This document shows positions 1 through 10,792 of a DNA stretch of 64,000 nt, piece after piece. Made by a program: the position numbers and the translations under genes. This DNA is from Seiridium cupressi (Eukaryota > Ascomycota > Sordariomycetes > Amphisphaeriales > Sporocadaceae), in the NCBI GenBank assembly GCA_036674765.1, contig JARVKI010000004.1, forward strand, positions 124,001 through 188,000. The letters are read 5' to 3'. The notes under the pieces were generated by a model, which worked only from the letters and a program-made list of their open reading frames with translations, was not told the origin of the DNA and did no database searches. Each line of letters begins with the position of its first letter. The stretch's first letter is position 1.

Positions 1-1506
1 AGAAGTGCTGCCAGAGGTGATTGGAGTTGACGAAGGCAATTCTTGGGCAGCGAAGACGGGGCTGACGGGAGGAGTATAGGTAACGCCATCCAGAACTGTC
101 TGAGTGACTGGGCAGATAGTCGTATACAGAGACACTAGTTCGGTTGTGACGCTACCTTTCCTTGCAGGACAATCCACAACCTCAGGAGCACAAGATGTGA
201 TTGTATATATACTGGTTGAGAAGACCGTAGATAGTGTTGAGGTCGTGATCTCACTACTAACGCTATACGTGGTCGGCATTGTCTGAGACGCAACACTTGA
301 AGTTGTGTTCACTACGTCCGATGTAGTGCTGGCGGTCTCTGAAATGAGGCTAGAATTGGTCAAAGGAGGTAGAGTCGGTGCCGCGGAGGACAGAGATGAG
401 CTGTATGAAGAGACCGCACTGCTTAAATTAGAACTTGCTGATTCTATGGCAGATGAGAAAGCCGAGGCTACGCTGGAAATACTGCTTGAGATGATGCTAG
501 ATGTCTCTGGAGTGAGAGAAGTCGACGCAATCGCCGCTGAAGTCGAAGATTCGGATTTCCCCTCCGTGACTGGGCAGACTGTTGTGCCAATAGAGACCAC
601 TTCCGTCGTCACAGCGCCGAGCTTAGCAGGACAATCTTTGACTGACGGAGCGCAAGACGTAATGGTGTAAACATTTGTTGAGTAAACGGTGGATGTTGTC
701 AGCTTTGTCGTACTTTCGCTCAGGCTATCAGAGGTTGTTTCACTATCTACAGTAGACAAGCTTGAAGTGATGCTTGAGATGTTAGATGATAGACTCGATG
801 AGGCTTCTGATGTATTTGCTGGAGCCGAAAAGCCTGGTGTCGGATACGAACTTGTCATTTCTGTGGACGAGGCGCTCTGACGAGTCGACACGGATTCCGT
901 AGACGAAACTACAATTGAAGATGAGGCAGTCCCTAGAATATACGAGCTGAGGCTGCTAAGTAGACCATCGGATGACACGGATGAGCTGATAGCACTGGAG
1001 GTGGAAAGGGAAAGCGACGAAGACGATAGTGACGATGATGGTAGAAGAGTTGTGGATGGAGTCTCTGTACTGCTCGGGCTGCCACTAGAAGGGCTGACGG
1101 GGGCACCCATTGGGGTCGAAGAGGACTCGATTGGGCTCGTGGTAGACGAGCCGCCCACGCCGTACGCGAGCAAATCACTGGAAGTCTCCGGTAACGACGA
1201 GGAGGTTATTGAGGTCGCGAGGGTGGCTGCTGAGCTTGTAGGGGCATCGGAACCATCTTGCGCAGCATAACTGGAAGCACTTGCAGATACTGCTGGCGTT
1301 GACTCTGCTGAAGTGGAAACCGTGCTGGAAACCGAAGATGCATCTGAAGTTGAAATCGAGGTTAAAAGCGAGGTTGAATCTGAAGAGGATGCCAAAGAGG
1401 AAGACGAAGATAAATCCGGAGAGGAGGCTGAGTAGGAATACTGAGCAATGGCTACCTGGGCGAAAAGACTCAGGACAGCATATAAGCCATATGTTTTTGT
1501 TGGCAT
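1..1506 (-). CDS. Ser/Thr-rich mucin-like secreted or cell-wall protein (3' end beyond window)
   Basis: An uninterrupted minus-strand frame runs from an ATG at 1506 to the window edge (502 codons, no stop), so the gene is truncated at its 3' end here. The first ~22 residues are a signal peptide: MPTKTY, a hydrophobic core, then an AIAQ cleavage site. The rest is dominated by Ser, Thr, Ala and Val, as in heavily O-glycosylated fungal wall or surface glycoproteins. Two 42-residue modules (on DNA 568-693 and 106-231) share the pattern STV..., YTITSCAP, DCPA, VTTE and CPV, with three conserved Cys each, probably in disulfides. This module type is common in Pezizomycotina surface proteins, sometimes fused to enzymes or ending in a GPI signal. 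What follows downstream is not visible, so a C-terminal catalytic domain or GPI anchor cannot be excluded. The function is inferred from composition only. Confidence 0.82.
   Translation of the reverse strand, partial: MPTKTYGLYAVLSLFAQVAIAQYSYSASSPDLSSSSSLASSSDSTSLLTSISTSDASSVSSTVSTSAESTPAVSASASSYAAQDGSDAPTSSAATLATSITSSSLPETSSDLLAYGVGGSSTTSPIESSSTPMGAPVSPSSGSPSSTETPSTTLLPSSSLSSSSLSLSTSSAISSSVSSDGLLSSLSSYILGTASSSIVVSSTESVSTRQSASSTEMTSSYPTPGFSAPANTSEASSSLSSNISSITSSLSTVDSETTSDSLSESTTKLTTSTVYSTNVYTITSCAPSVKDCPAKLGAVTTEVVSIGTTVCPVTEGKSESSTSAAIASTSLTPETSSIISSSISSVASAFSSAIESASSNLSSAVSSYSSSLSSAAPTLPPLTNSSLISETASTTSDVVNTTSSVASQTMPTTYSVSSEITTSTLSTVFSTSIYTITSCAPEVVDCPARKGSVTTELVSLYTTICPVTQTVLDGVTYTPPVSPVFAAQELPSSTPITSGSTS
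106..231 (-). repeat. Cys-containing 42-residue module, copy 2 (inside the mucin-like gene)
   Basis: The second in-frame copy reads STVFSTS...YTITSCAPEVVDCPA...CPV. The Cys spacing equals copy 1, and most substitutions are conservative (Tyr/Phe, Val/Ile, Lys/Arg), which suggests an old duplication kept by selection. Confidence 0.8.
568..693 (-). repeat. Cys-containing 42-residue module, copy 1 (inside the mucin-like gene)
   Basis: This in-frame module reads STVYSTN...YTITSCAPSVKDCPA...CPV. By hand alignment it matches the second copy at 106-231 at about 30 of 42 residues, with three aligned Cys. It lies 154 codons upstream of copy 2 and is separated from it by a Ser/Thr-rich spacer. Confidence 0.8.
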
Positions 1507-3329
1507 TTTGTTGATGATTTGGCGAAGAGGTATGTCGGTGTGAACAACTTGAATCGTTTATCGAGAAACATATTATCCCATTCTTAAATGTGTCAATTTC
1601 TCAAATTGGATATTCGAAGTGAATAAAGGGTTCATTGTTTACCGAAGTGAGGATTTGCCATGTCATCAAAGGGTATCTCAAAGCACATCGCTTGCAAGTT
1701 GCCATTTCCGGGGTAAAATCACGATACATTGTAAATTAAAGGAGGCAAAGTTATTTCAAACAAGACCGAGTATTGATACCACAAGGCATACTGCCACAAG
1801 AAATTAATAACGACTTTCAACAATGCTGGTAGGTGGGAAGGGGTTGGCAGAATGGAATTACAGGATTATCACTCATGTAAAGCGGGGTGGGAATATAAAC
1901 ATAGCCTTTGTCCGCTAGGATAGGGTTTCCTAAATAAGATACTCCTTGATCGGCAAACACATTTGATTGATACACTTGGGCTTCTACATGCCATGTAACG
2001 AGCTTGATTTTCCTATCATGCGGAAACAGAGGGAATGGCGTACTTCCATGAATAGACGGAATCTTTGAGATGTGGTAATGAGCCTGTTGATGCGTATCGT
2101 AAACACTTGTTACTTACAATGTCTCAACTTGGAAGATATCATAGTTGAAATCACACTTTATACTAAAACCAGACTTGTGTTTGTCCTTAGAAAGAATGAT
2201 GGGAAATCATCGATGGCTTTTTATGTGTGTTTGGATACCTGAATTTAATATGCATTGGCAGTAAATTCGTGTCCAGTTCTCCATTCCAATCCCTGTCACA
2301 TGTCGACAACCTTGCGATGTCCTTGAGTAACACCTAGGTATACGGAATCGACCATTAGAGGCGCCCATACCGATGTAAGACACAACCAGACCCTGGTTTC
2401 GGATAATTACTAGCAACGACATTAAATTACTTCGAAAGCGACCAGACCCAGCAAGTTATCCACCCTAACGAAAGTGAATGGTTAACTACATGTACCTAGT
2501 TGTTGGCCTAAGTCAAATCTGTTATCTCTCCTGATTTGCACCACAGTTGTCGTTCTAAAAACGTACTGGATCTTCTCAATGTGTTCCAATCTTGGATGTC
2601 GATGTTCATAGTCATGAGTCTGTCTTGAGGCGTATATATTTTGATAGGGCTGAACCGTCGGTTAGCCTGCTACCTGAGCTATTCCTAGATACCTTAGTTA
2701 GTCAAGCACATGAAGTTGTGTTCCAGACCAGTGGCACGATTGCTGCATTGGGATCTACGCTTCTAAATTGGCCGAGTACCTAGGTACGTACTGGGTACCT
2801 GGCCTACATTGCATTAGTGGCGCCGGTCCAGAGGCTTGACCGTGGGTAAGGCGACACCAGGCCAGGCAACCGGACCACCTGCTGGCTGTGCCAGGCCTGC
2901 ATCCCACTTTTCGTGCCTGCACCGGCCTGCAACGCGCACCTGTCAATCCTGCGGAGCACGACCCTTCCTCTGGAGAAATTCCCGTGGCATGCCACACGAC
3001 TCTCAACGTCCAGTCCTAGCTTCCGAATCAGCCCACTACATCACCTACAGCCTGTCTCACTTCTCTCCCACTTCCACTCCTTCGGCGCCAGCCGCATCAG
3101 GCCTTCTTTTGATCGCATTTGCTTTCTTGTCGTTTTCCTGCGATTCTTTGGTGCAAGCATATCATTTGCCGCATCTCGTTCGAGCAGTATCGTGCCTTGG
3201 CGCAGCCTTCATCCCACGCAACGGCATGGTCTAGCAAATATACTTTGGCCACCCTCCTGACCTGTTGAGCTTGTTAATTTCTACCCGCTCAGCTTTTTTT
3301 TTCGATACCGCCCGCGCACCCGAGAGAAC
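1507..3329. other. Intergenic region between divergent mucin-like gene and DOT1
   Basis: No supported gene. It is the shared upstream region of two divergent genes. The part nearest DOT1 (about 3030-3329) is C/T-rich, as is usual for fungal promoters and 5' leaders. Around 2755-2810 there is a short cluster of GGTACC/TACCTAGG-like words, and 2870-2950 holds imperfect repeats of GGCCTGCA-like words of unknown meaning. Confidence 0.6.
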
Positions 3330-4927
3330 ATGCCTCTGCTCAAGGCCAAGTCGGCCACCCAAGCTGTGAGGGTCGAGCGAGTGGTGGTCAAGAAGAACAT
3401 TCCGCCCAAGCCTCCGGCAGTAGCAACCACGCCGCGCTCGAGCCTTGCGCCGAACGGGAGCCGCGCCGCCTCCAAATACTCGTCCTCGTCGGATCGCCTG
3501 TCGTCACCTGATCCTAGAATCCTTGCGCGCACTAAGAGTGCGTCGCCATATCCCTCCTCGTCCGACGAGAAGCTGCGCGCCGAGCGCAAGCGCAAAGTAC
3601 CCCTGCCCCGAAAGGACTCGACGCCCATGTGGGGTTCCGACGACAGTGGCGACGATGATGATCAGGTGGAACACGCCCTGACTGGCAAGAGGCGAAAGGT
3701 TATCACGGAATGGAAAGACCCAAACCGCCGCTTGCGGCACAAGAAGGCCTTTGGCGATGACATCAGGGAGCCCAAAATCATACATGGGGCAGATCTCGCC
3801 TCTGTTGCGACAGGATGCCCGCCGGCATTCTTTGGGGCGCCAGAGGACGAGGTTGCCGTGGAGGTGCAATATCCTTCCCGAACTCGGCCTGAAAGGTGAG
3901 ACTTAAGCACGTAGAGTTCTCCATAACACTGCTAACTGATTCGCATAGATATGAACTTGTATTTCGGAAAGAGAAGATAAACGCTGTCGAGGATATCAAG
4001 CGCCTCGTCAAGCACGTCGCCGAGACATATCTTACGGCAGAGCAAGCTCGGCCCTTCATCGACAATCAGTCCAGCTTCTACAGGGAGATGGAAAGAGCCT
4101 CGAATAACGCCAGTCATGCGAGCAAAAAGACGAACGAGACAGTCGACGCCTCCAATTCCAAACCGAAAGAATTTGCGGCATTCAAAGCGGCACTCGGTGA
4201 CTATAACAAGCAGATCCTAGCCTTGGTACAAGACGGTTCCGTTGAGAAGAACCTCGACGCAACTCACGACATTCCCGCCGAGTTGGTAGACTTCATTCTA
4301 GCCCAAGTCTATGAACGCACAGTCTCGCCGACCGTCGAGACGCTGAATAAATACCAACCCGGTGGAGACAACGTTTATGGTGAACTCATGGCCCCATTTG
4401 TTCGAGCCATATTAAGGAAACATGGTAAATTGACGTCCGACAAAGTCTTTATCGACTTGGGATCGGGGGTTGGGAATGTTGTTTTGCAAGCTGCCCTTGA
4501 GATTGGTTGCTCGAGTTACGGTTGCGAGATGGTGGAAAATTCTTGCAATTTTGCCGAAGCACAGGAGAAGGAGTTCAGATCTCGCTGTCTTCTCTGGGGT
4601 CTCAGGCCAGGCATGGTCACCCTGGAGAGAGGCGACTTCCGGACCAACAAGAAGGTCCTCGAGGTTCTCAAGAAAGCCGATTGCATATTGGTCAATAACA
4701 AAGCCTTCACCCCTGCCTTGAACGATGCTCTGGTGCGCATGTTTATGGACTTAAAACCGGGTTGCAAGGTCGTTTCGCTCGTCTCTTTCGTTATGGGCAA
4801 TGAGAAGAACGGGGTCAACGACATCGCTAACAGCATCTTCGAGAGTGAGGAGCACCAATACTTTGAAGACTGGGTCAGCTGGTCCAAGGCTGGAGGGCGA
4901 TACTTTGTATCGACTAGAAGATCCTAA
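3330..4927 (+). CDS. DOT1: Histone H3-K79 methyltransferase Dot1
   Basis: Model join(3330..3895, 3949..4927), 514 aa. The 53-nt intron has a GTGAGA donor, a GCTAAC branch site and a CATAG acceptor, and splicing rebuilds an Arg codon. Dot1 methylates Lys79 in the core of histone H3 in the nucleus without a SET domain and acts in telomeric silencing and DNA-damage response. The N-terminal ~190 residues are basic and low complexity, as in fungal Dot1. The catalytic half has the SAM motif I DLGSGVGNVV at about 358-367, the acidic GCEM at 380-383, and the Dot1-typical NNKAF near 438-442. Length is close to yeast Dot1 (582 aa). It is convergent with ATG16, with 279 bp between the stops. Confidence 0.95.
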
Positions 4928-5206
4928 AGCGGACCGGATGTGTCAGTATGTACGACGGATGCATGAGAAGACTAGGTTTGGTGCGTTTTGCGATGAATTT
5001 GCATAGCCTTGCGTGCATGGAAGAGCATAGAGCGAGGAAAATCTCGGGACTAGAAAGGATGTTCGCTACTTACCGTAGACTGTTGCTGTTGGATTGCACA
5101 ATGTAGGATACCATACCCATAGAGCGGGCGTTGCGTTCCCGATCATTTTCAAGAACAAACGAATGTCTTCCCTCAGCAGCTTGGCGCACGCGCAGCTGAT
5201 TCATGG

Positions 5207-5877
5207 TCATCGCTTTCTTCCATTTGCTTGTGGTTCGTTAGCAAGATTCATCGCCTCTGCCTCCTTCTCCATCTTCCTCATCCATCGATCAACCAGTTCT
5301 TTGTTCTCGGACTTGAGTTTCTTGAGGTCATTTTCCCTCACATCGAGTTGTATGTTCAACGTCAGATTGTCATCTTGTACGTCCTTTAGCAGTCTGGTTT
5401 TCCCCACCACCTCCTCATTCCGATCCCGCAACTTCGATGTTAGAGAATTCCGCTCTGTAGTTAAATCATGTATGCGCTTATCGTCCACCTTGTTCTTGGA
5501 TCGCAGTTTCTGGAGCTCGGCATCTGCGTTCTTGAACTTTGTTTGTAGCTGCCCTTTTGCTCGTAGAGCCTCGGCCAAATCGAGACGCAGTTGAGCTATT
5601 GTCGGATCGCTAGAGTCCGCGCTGGAAGGTGTGCTGCCGCTAGAAGTTGTTTTGGGTTGCGCCGGACTGGACTGGAGGAGGACAGCCTTCTCGGCTTCGA
5701 GCGAGGCTACACGGTCGGCAAGCTGGGAGCCTGAAGAACAGAGGTCAGGACTACGGTCTCGGAGGGGGCACAGTAGACGGGAAAGGACTGACAGGCTGCG
5801 ACCAGGTCCTTATTGACAGGGTTGCGAAGCTCGGCCTCGTGAAGGTTCGCGAGGTACTGAGACCGCCAGTCAGGCAT
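5207..5877 (-). CDS. ATG16: Autophagy protein Atg16 (coiled-coil)
   Basis: Model complement(join(5207..5730, 5793..5877)), 202 aa. Atg16 binds Atg5 and dimerises, so that the Atg12-Atg5-Atg16 complex directs Atg8 lipidation at the phagophore. The N-terminus MPDWRSQYLANLHEAEL is the short Atg5-binding helix with its conserved Trp. After a Ser-rich linker comes a long coiled coil whose C-terminal part (DVQDDNLTLNIQL and ENKELVDRWM) is the recognisable Atg16 signature. The 62-nt intron has a GTCAGT donor, a CTGAC branch site and a CTTCAG acceptor; splicing gives VAA-C-SQLADRV in phase. No WD40 domain is present, as expected for fungi. Confidence 0.9.
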
Positions 5878-7039
5878 GGCGCTGGTGGTGAAGAGCAAAC
5901 GAAATGGCTACCTGCAGTGCATCTATGGCTTAGCGAAAGGTCGATACTGAGGCGTCTCGCTGATGAACGCAGAGAACGGCACAAGGGACAGAGAGAACTG
6001 GGATGCTAGCAAAGGTTGCAAAATATTCATGTGACTGGTAACTGGGCTGGGTGAGAGCCATTCGCGCCTTGAGTTCAAGCACGGTGAGCTTGGTGGGGCA
6101 GCAAGCTGCAGCGGGTTGCGCCTGACGTCGTTGTCCATTTACAGAGCGTGTGGAATTACAAGCCAAGGTTCGTCTCTGTTCTGCAGGTGACAAAGAAGGA
6201 AGCATTAGTGACATGTATAGTATTTATTGCGCATATTCTACACCCGAATATCGCTTTTTGTTACTGGATGTCATTTGATGTAGGTATACGATAGTGGAGA
6301 ATCAAGTACAACCTGCAAGCTCAAGATGCCTCGCTTTGTCCGTGGCATGATGCACAGAAAAAAGAAAGAAAAAAGAAAAGAAAGAAGCTTTTCCATGCGC
6401 GTACCAAAGTGATAATTCAAATGATAACTTGCATTACTTCCAACTTCACACTACCCCATCCTCTAATTCTTCTACTTCTCCATTACACCACTATCACGAG
6501 TTTCGCTTCCAAGCTCCCAGGCACCCGCAACCTCAAACAGGTGTACGACTGTACAGCCCTCTGGAGTATGAATTGTGTGCTTAGTATCGTGATTGCCGCA
6601 TTAACGTGTAAGGGCTTGTGTTATTTAAAGGCTTGACAAAGAAGACTTGCTGCGGGCTCCTCTTCTTTTTTTATACAGAGATTTGACGGTTTAACGTTAT
6701 TTCTCAATGACTAATGCTGCTCTCCATGGTTGTTTCTCTGAGCCGAATGGAATTGCCTGTACGACTATGGTCTTTATTATGGAGCATTTCCAGCTAAATT
6801 GCCAAACCGAGCTGCCTAATCGCCAGGCATCCGGGTCATGCAAGGGGGGCCCATACCAAGCTGGGTGTGACTAGTGCTGATAGTAAATGTAAGGGACTAA
6901 ATCCTTCGCTCGTACGTGCCCGCGCCTTGGGTATACTTTTAAAAGCCAACCAAGGCTGTTCTTGCGAGACCAAACCGGTTGCACTCATTTCCAACCACCT
7001 GGGCGCTGCGAACATGATGGTGGACTTAAGTCGATTCTC
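5878..7039. other. Intergenic region upstream of ATG16 and of the P450 gene
   Basis: No supported gene; open frames here are short and featureless. A purine-only tract (A/G, about 30 nt) lies at 6357-6387. The region serves as the promoter for both divergent genes. Confidence 0.6.
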
Positions 7040-8843
7040 ATGTTTGTGTCCGCTCTGGCGGCCGCGGCAGTATTTCATTTTCTTTACAAGCTATATCAAA
7101 ATCGAAGACGTTTCAGAAGCTTGGTATTATGCACTCCCAACCCAAGGCTCAGACTGGAAGAAGAAGCGAAGACTGACCACCAATACAGCCAGGGCCACCA
7201 CACAGCTTCCTATGGGGCCACCTCAAGGTGATGGGTGAAGCAGCGGCTTCCCTCCCGCCGAACAACCATCCACAGGCCTACATCACCCTCATCGCCCAGA
7301 AGTATGATCTCCAAGGTGTATTCTACCTTGATCTCTGGCCCGTCGCAGACCCGCAGGTCGTGCTGATTGAGCCGGAGCTTATGGATCAGGTCCAGGTGCA
7401 CCGAGCTTATGACCAACATCCGATGGCAGAGGAATTGCTCGCCAGCATCGTCGGTCCCAATGTGGTCGCTACTGCCAACGGCCCCGTCTGGAAGAAGTTG
7501 CACAACGCCATGGCACCCAGCTTTTTCATCTCACATGTGAGAACCTTGACCGGCCTCATGGCCGATGAGACCATGCTGTTTCAGGAGCGCCTGAGAGAAC
7601 TTGCCACAAGTGGGGTGTTCAGCCTTGAGAAAGAGATTGGCAAGCTCATCTTTGATATTATCGGCCAAATTGTTTTCAATTTCCCGCTACACGCCCAGAC
7701 ACAGGGGAGTTCGTACCTGGACGATCTCAAGGAGATCCAAGAATTGGTCAACCAGAGCCTAACCATGAATCCTCTGCTCAAGTTGAAAGTTTGGATGAAA
7801 AAGGATGTTGTAAGGAGAAGAGTCGATGCAAGTATCAGCGAGAAGATCAATGAGAGATTCGCTCATATGAGAGACGAAAACGTAGTGCCAACCAAGAAGG
7901 ATTTCATGAGCATCCTCGATCTAATGTTGAGGGAGACATTATTGAAAGATGGCCAAGGTGGGATGAAGACCACCGCAATACCAAAAGATGAGCTTGAATT
8001 GCTTGTGACCAAGTCAGTCTGGCCGCATTTGCTCTGAATTGTACGGCTTACAATGTTGCAGTGTCAAGGGACTTCTTCTTGGCGGCCAAGGTACTACCGT
8101 GGATACGCTCTGTGTAAGCTGCCGTCATTGTTGAAACCAGTATTTGGCTGACCTGTATTAGTTCGTCTATATGCTTCTTTCGAAGAACCCAGAGGTTGTG
8201 CAAAAGATCCGCAGTGAACACAACGAGGCGTTCGGAAGGAACACGGCAGAAGCGCTAGAAATTCTAGAAAACAACCCAACTAAACTTAACGACCTCGAAT
8301 ACACATCAGCAGTGATCAAGGAGACACTCCGACTCTTCCCAGTTGGATTCGGTATACGCAAAGCACCTACCGGGTTAGCCACCTTTGCTCCACCTAAATT
8401 CCCGAACATTACTAACTATACTTTGCAGATCTACAGTCAATTATCAAAACCAAACTTATCCCATTGACGATCTAGTCGTGGTACCGTGTTGGCATACTAT
8501 GCATTACGACGAAAATTACTTTCCAGAACCTAATGCATTCCGGCCTGAGCGCTTCCTGAACGACGGCGTGCCTCGCTCTTGGTTCCGTAGCTTTAGCCGT
8601 GGAGCGAGGGCGTGTCTGGGCCAGAACCTAGCAATGGACATGATGCGTGTCGTGCTATTGTTGACTGTGAGGGATTTCGACTTGGACTGCGCAGAGATCG
8701 TGCCGAACCCGAAGCCAAGATCCGCCTACACTGATCTGGACACGGTATATGGCGACATCATATTCCAAGAGTTGGCATTAGAGGCTAGGCCCCGGGGCGG
8801 CATGATGATCACGGTCAAGGCGAGCGGACATGGGAACGCGTAG
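7040..8843 (+). CDS. Cytochrome P450 monooxygenase
   Basis: Model join(7040..7123, 7189..8012, 8062..8113, 8162..8373, 8429..8843), 528 aa; four introns of 48-65 nt, all in phase. It is a microsomal haem-thiolate enzyme with an N-terminal membrane helix (VSALAAAAVFHFLY), a basic stop-transfer and a PGPPHSFLWGH proline hinge at 29-39. The K-helix KETLR is at 373-377 and the haem loop FSRGARACLG at 446-455 carries the ligand Cys453. The I-helix reads GGQGTTVDT (310-318), without the usual acidic residue before the paired Thr. The overall pattern resembles fungal secondary-metabolism P450s such as the sterigmatocystin type, but no PKS, NRPS or terpene gene is in the window and the substrate is unknown. 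Intron 2 has a GTCAGT donor; intron 4 has a perfect TACTAAC branch site. Confidence 0.93.
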
Positions 8844-9371
8844 GGAGCGTCAAGGGTTTTGTGATGGGTATACTTCTCATGAGAATGAATATCTATAAAA
8901 ATGATCATACTGAGTGGTCATCTGACCCATGTGTCCAAATTAGTCTGAGTTTGCAATACCTCGCTGATTAACTAGGGATGTAAGGACCACGGTAGGACTG
9001 ATCTGGACGAACATTATGGCGACTAGGTTGAGAACGTCCCAAGTCAACACTTCATACTTCGTGACCACGCGCTACAACAAAGGTATCTGTCCGTACCGTT
9101 TCCTGATTGCTACGGTAGAGTCTTTCCTGTGATACTTAGATCAGTACTCAAAGTTGATTCGTGATCGGGTTGAATACATGGATTGTTTGGTGATATAGTC
9201 ACCCTGAGGTACGGCAAACTTTGAAGGTTGTGATAGCCTTTATTATGCTACGGGTTCTCGTATGAAGCAGATATACGAACCGAGTTCCCCAAGAACTTCG
9301 TTCGAGGACCGGATTCACTACTTAGGGATGCTGCGCTCCCATCACTCCTGGGCGAAAGGAGCATCATACAG
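8844..9371. other. Intergenic, downstream of the P450
   Basis: No gene or clear signal seen. It should hold the P450 3' UTR. Confidence 0.5.
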
Positions 9372-9719
9372 CTACGATGCCACACAAAATTGGCTATCTG
9401 ACATAACCTGCAATTCCTGGAACACTCCCTCGTGGATAATTAGAAATCGTCCTGTATCATGCGCGCCGTCCCACGGTTGCTTGACCACGTCAGAGAATCT
9501 AGGGCACTTGAATGGGTTGCGGAGAGCGGCAAAACTCCCCTGATAACCACGAAGCTGTGCCGTGTTATACTCTAGCACGAGTAATCGGTCATAAGCCAGG
9601 TGATACCGTCTGTGATCCCCTCGACGTTGGCTAGACAACCGATGAGAGGCCTTGAGGTGATATGCGATGTTCTTAAGAGCTTTCTCAATCTCTTGTCGTA
9701 GGGCTGCGACGAGCTGCAT
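9372..9719 (-). CDS. Hypothetical protein, possibly the 3' part of an unresolved gene
   Basis: A frame of 115 codons plus stop starts at the first ATG (9719) and is open back to 9836 without an upstream ATG. The reading looks protein-like: a charged amphipathic helix (LVAALRQEIEKALKNIAYHL) follows an acidic Gln/Ser-rich stretch that would be coding if an upstream exon exists. I could not find a convincing first exon. It lies just downstream of, and on the same strand as, the SRP receptor beta gene, so it could also be non-coding 3' sequence. No family is recognised. Confidence 0.3.
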   Translation of the reverse strand: MQLVAALRQEIEKALKNIAYHLKASHRLSSQRRGDHRRYHLAYDRLLVLEYNTAQLRGYQGSFAALRNPFKCPRFSDVVKQPWDGAHDTGRFLIIHEGVFQELQVMSDSQFCVAS

Positions 9720-9937
9720 CGGCTCATCGGACACTTCTTGGTTCTCTTGTTGCGAGGATATGCTGACTTGTTCTGACCGATGATAATATTTTGTACTTGA
9801 AGTTGCTGTGTTTTTGCATCTTGGCGCCTTGTGTGCTTACCTTATATACGTGTCTGGTACCTCTCAATGTCTTGGAATGTCTGAGGAAGATGGAATAGGT
9901 TGATAATAAATTTTGATGTTTGATGGGTATGTCATGA

Positions 9938-10792
9938 TTACACCCTCTCTGATATCCACTCCCACCACTTATCCACCTTGCCCTCGAGTACACTGCCGCC
10001 CACTACGTCAACCTCGATATCAAATTCTCTCATTTGACTGAAGGCAAACTTCTCGGAGCCGTATTCGCCGAGCCAATCTTCGTTGTCCTCGTCGCCCAGC
10101 TCATCTGCCCCAACCCCGGAGTCTTTCAAGCCCTTACTTCTACTCTTCCGTATCCTGCCTAATTCTGCCTCCAGATTGCTCTTGACCAGCGATGCAGGCA
10201 GCGCAGTGAACAGGTCCGTCTTGTTTGCCGCAATGAGAAGGTGCACAGCCGGAGGGGCCTTGGAAGTCTTTCCCACGCCCATGCGTTTCTGCAATGCTAG
10301 TAGCACGTCGAAGAGGTAGTTGGCTGTGGCAGGCAGATTCTCGTCCAAAGCCGCGGCGTCGACGACAAACACCACACCCTTGAGGGGATCCTTGTCGTTG
10401 ATCTTGCTTATGGAGAAGTTTCGCAACTTGCCATGCCCAGGCGTGTCCAACAGGAGGAACTTCTTGTGCGATCCAGGGGCATCCTCCTTGGCCGCCTCGC
10501 GGAACGACTGCACCCCATTATCGGTGGAGACGGTCAATTCGATAGACTGGGGAATCTGAGATGTGTGCGTAGGGGTCGCGTTGTCGCCACGTTCGTACAG
10601 TGTAAGCAGCGATGTTTTCCCGCCGCCTGGAGGACCGACGAGCAGAATGGAGGGCAAGCTCGTGTAGGGTGTCGTTCTGCTAATGTAGAAGTGGGCGAGG
10701 AGTGGCGCAATGAGCACGATCAGGGCGCCCACGATGAAGATGGGCGCCGACGGCGTCAGGATGTACTCTAGGTAGTACTTCAAGTCGTCCAT
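9938..10792 (-). CDS. SRP102: Signal recognition particle receptor subunit beta
   Basis: Single exon, 284 aa. SR-beta is an ER membrane GTPase that anchors SR-alpha and helps hand ribosome-nascent chain complexes to the translocon. There is an N-terminal transmembrane helix at about 17-37, then the small GTPase fold: P-loop GPPGGGKTS at 53-61, DTPGH at 116-120, NKTD at 190-193. An acidic insert near 240-260 (DELGDEDNEDW) is common in fungal forms. The start at MDDLKYYL was chosen because the membrane helix follows directly; the frame is open upstream but reads as non-conserved leader. It is divergent from AKR1. Confidence 0.92.
   Translation of the reverse strand: MDDLKYYLEYILTPSAPIFIVGALIVLIAPLLAHFYISRTTPYTSLPSILLVGPPGGGKTSLLTLYERGDNATPTHTSQIPQSIELTVSTDNGVQSFREAAKEDAPGSHKKFLLLDTPGHGKLRNFSISKINDKDPLKGVVFVVDAAALDENLPATANYLFDVLLALQKRMGVGKTSKAPPAVHLLIAANKTDLFTALPASLVKSNLEAELGRIRKSRSKGLKDSGVGADELGDEDNEDWLGEYGSEKFAFSQMREFDIEVDVVGGSVLEGKVDKWWEWISERV

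Noticed and set aside
2836..3260. Overlapping plus-strand frames upstream of DOT1 (132 and 115 codons)
   Set aside because: They overlap each other, have Pro/Ser/His composition expected from C/T-rich leader DNA, and show no family features; treated as promoter and 5' leader of DOT1.
7040..8843. A secondary-metabolite gene cluster around the P450
   Set aside because: The neighbours are ATG16 and SRP102, and no backbone synthase, transporter or intact cluster regulator is nearby.
9724..9993. Minus-strand 89-codon frame overlapping the end of the SRP receptor beta gene
   Set aside because: It lies in the 3' region of that gene, overlaps another frame, and has no conserved content.
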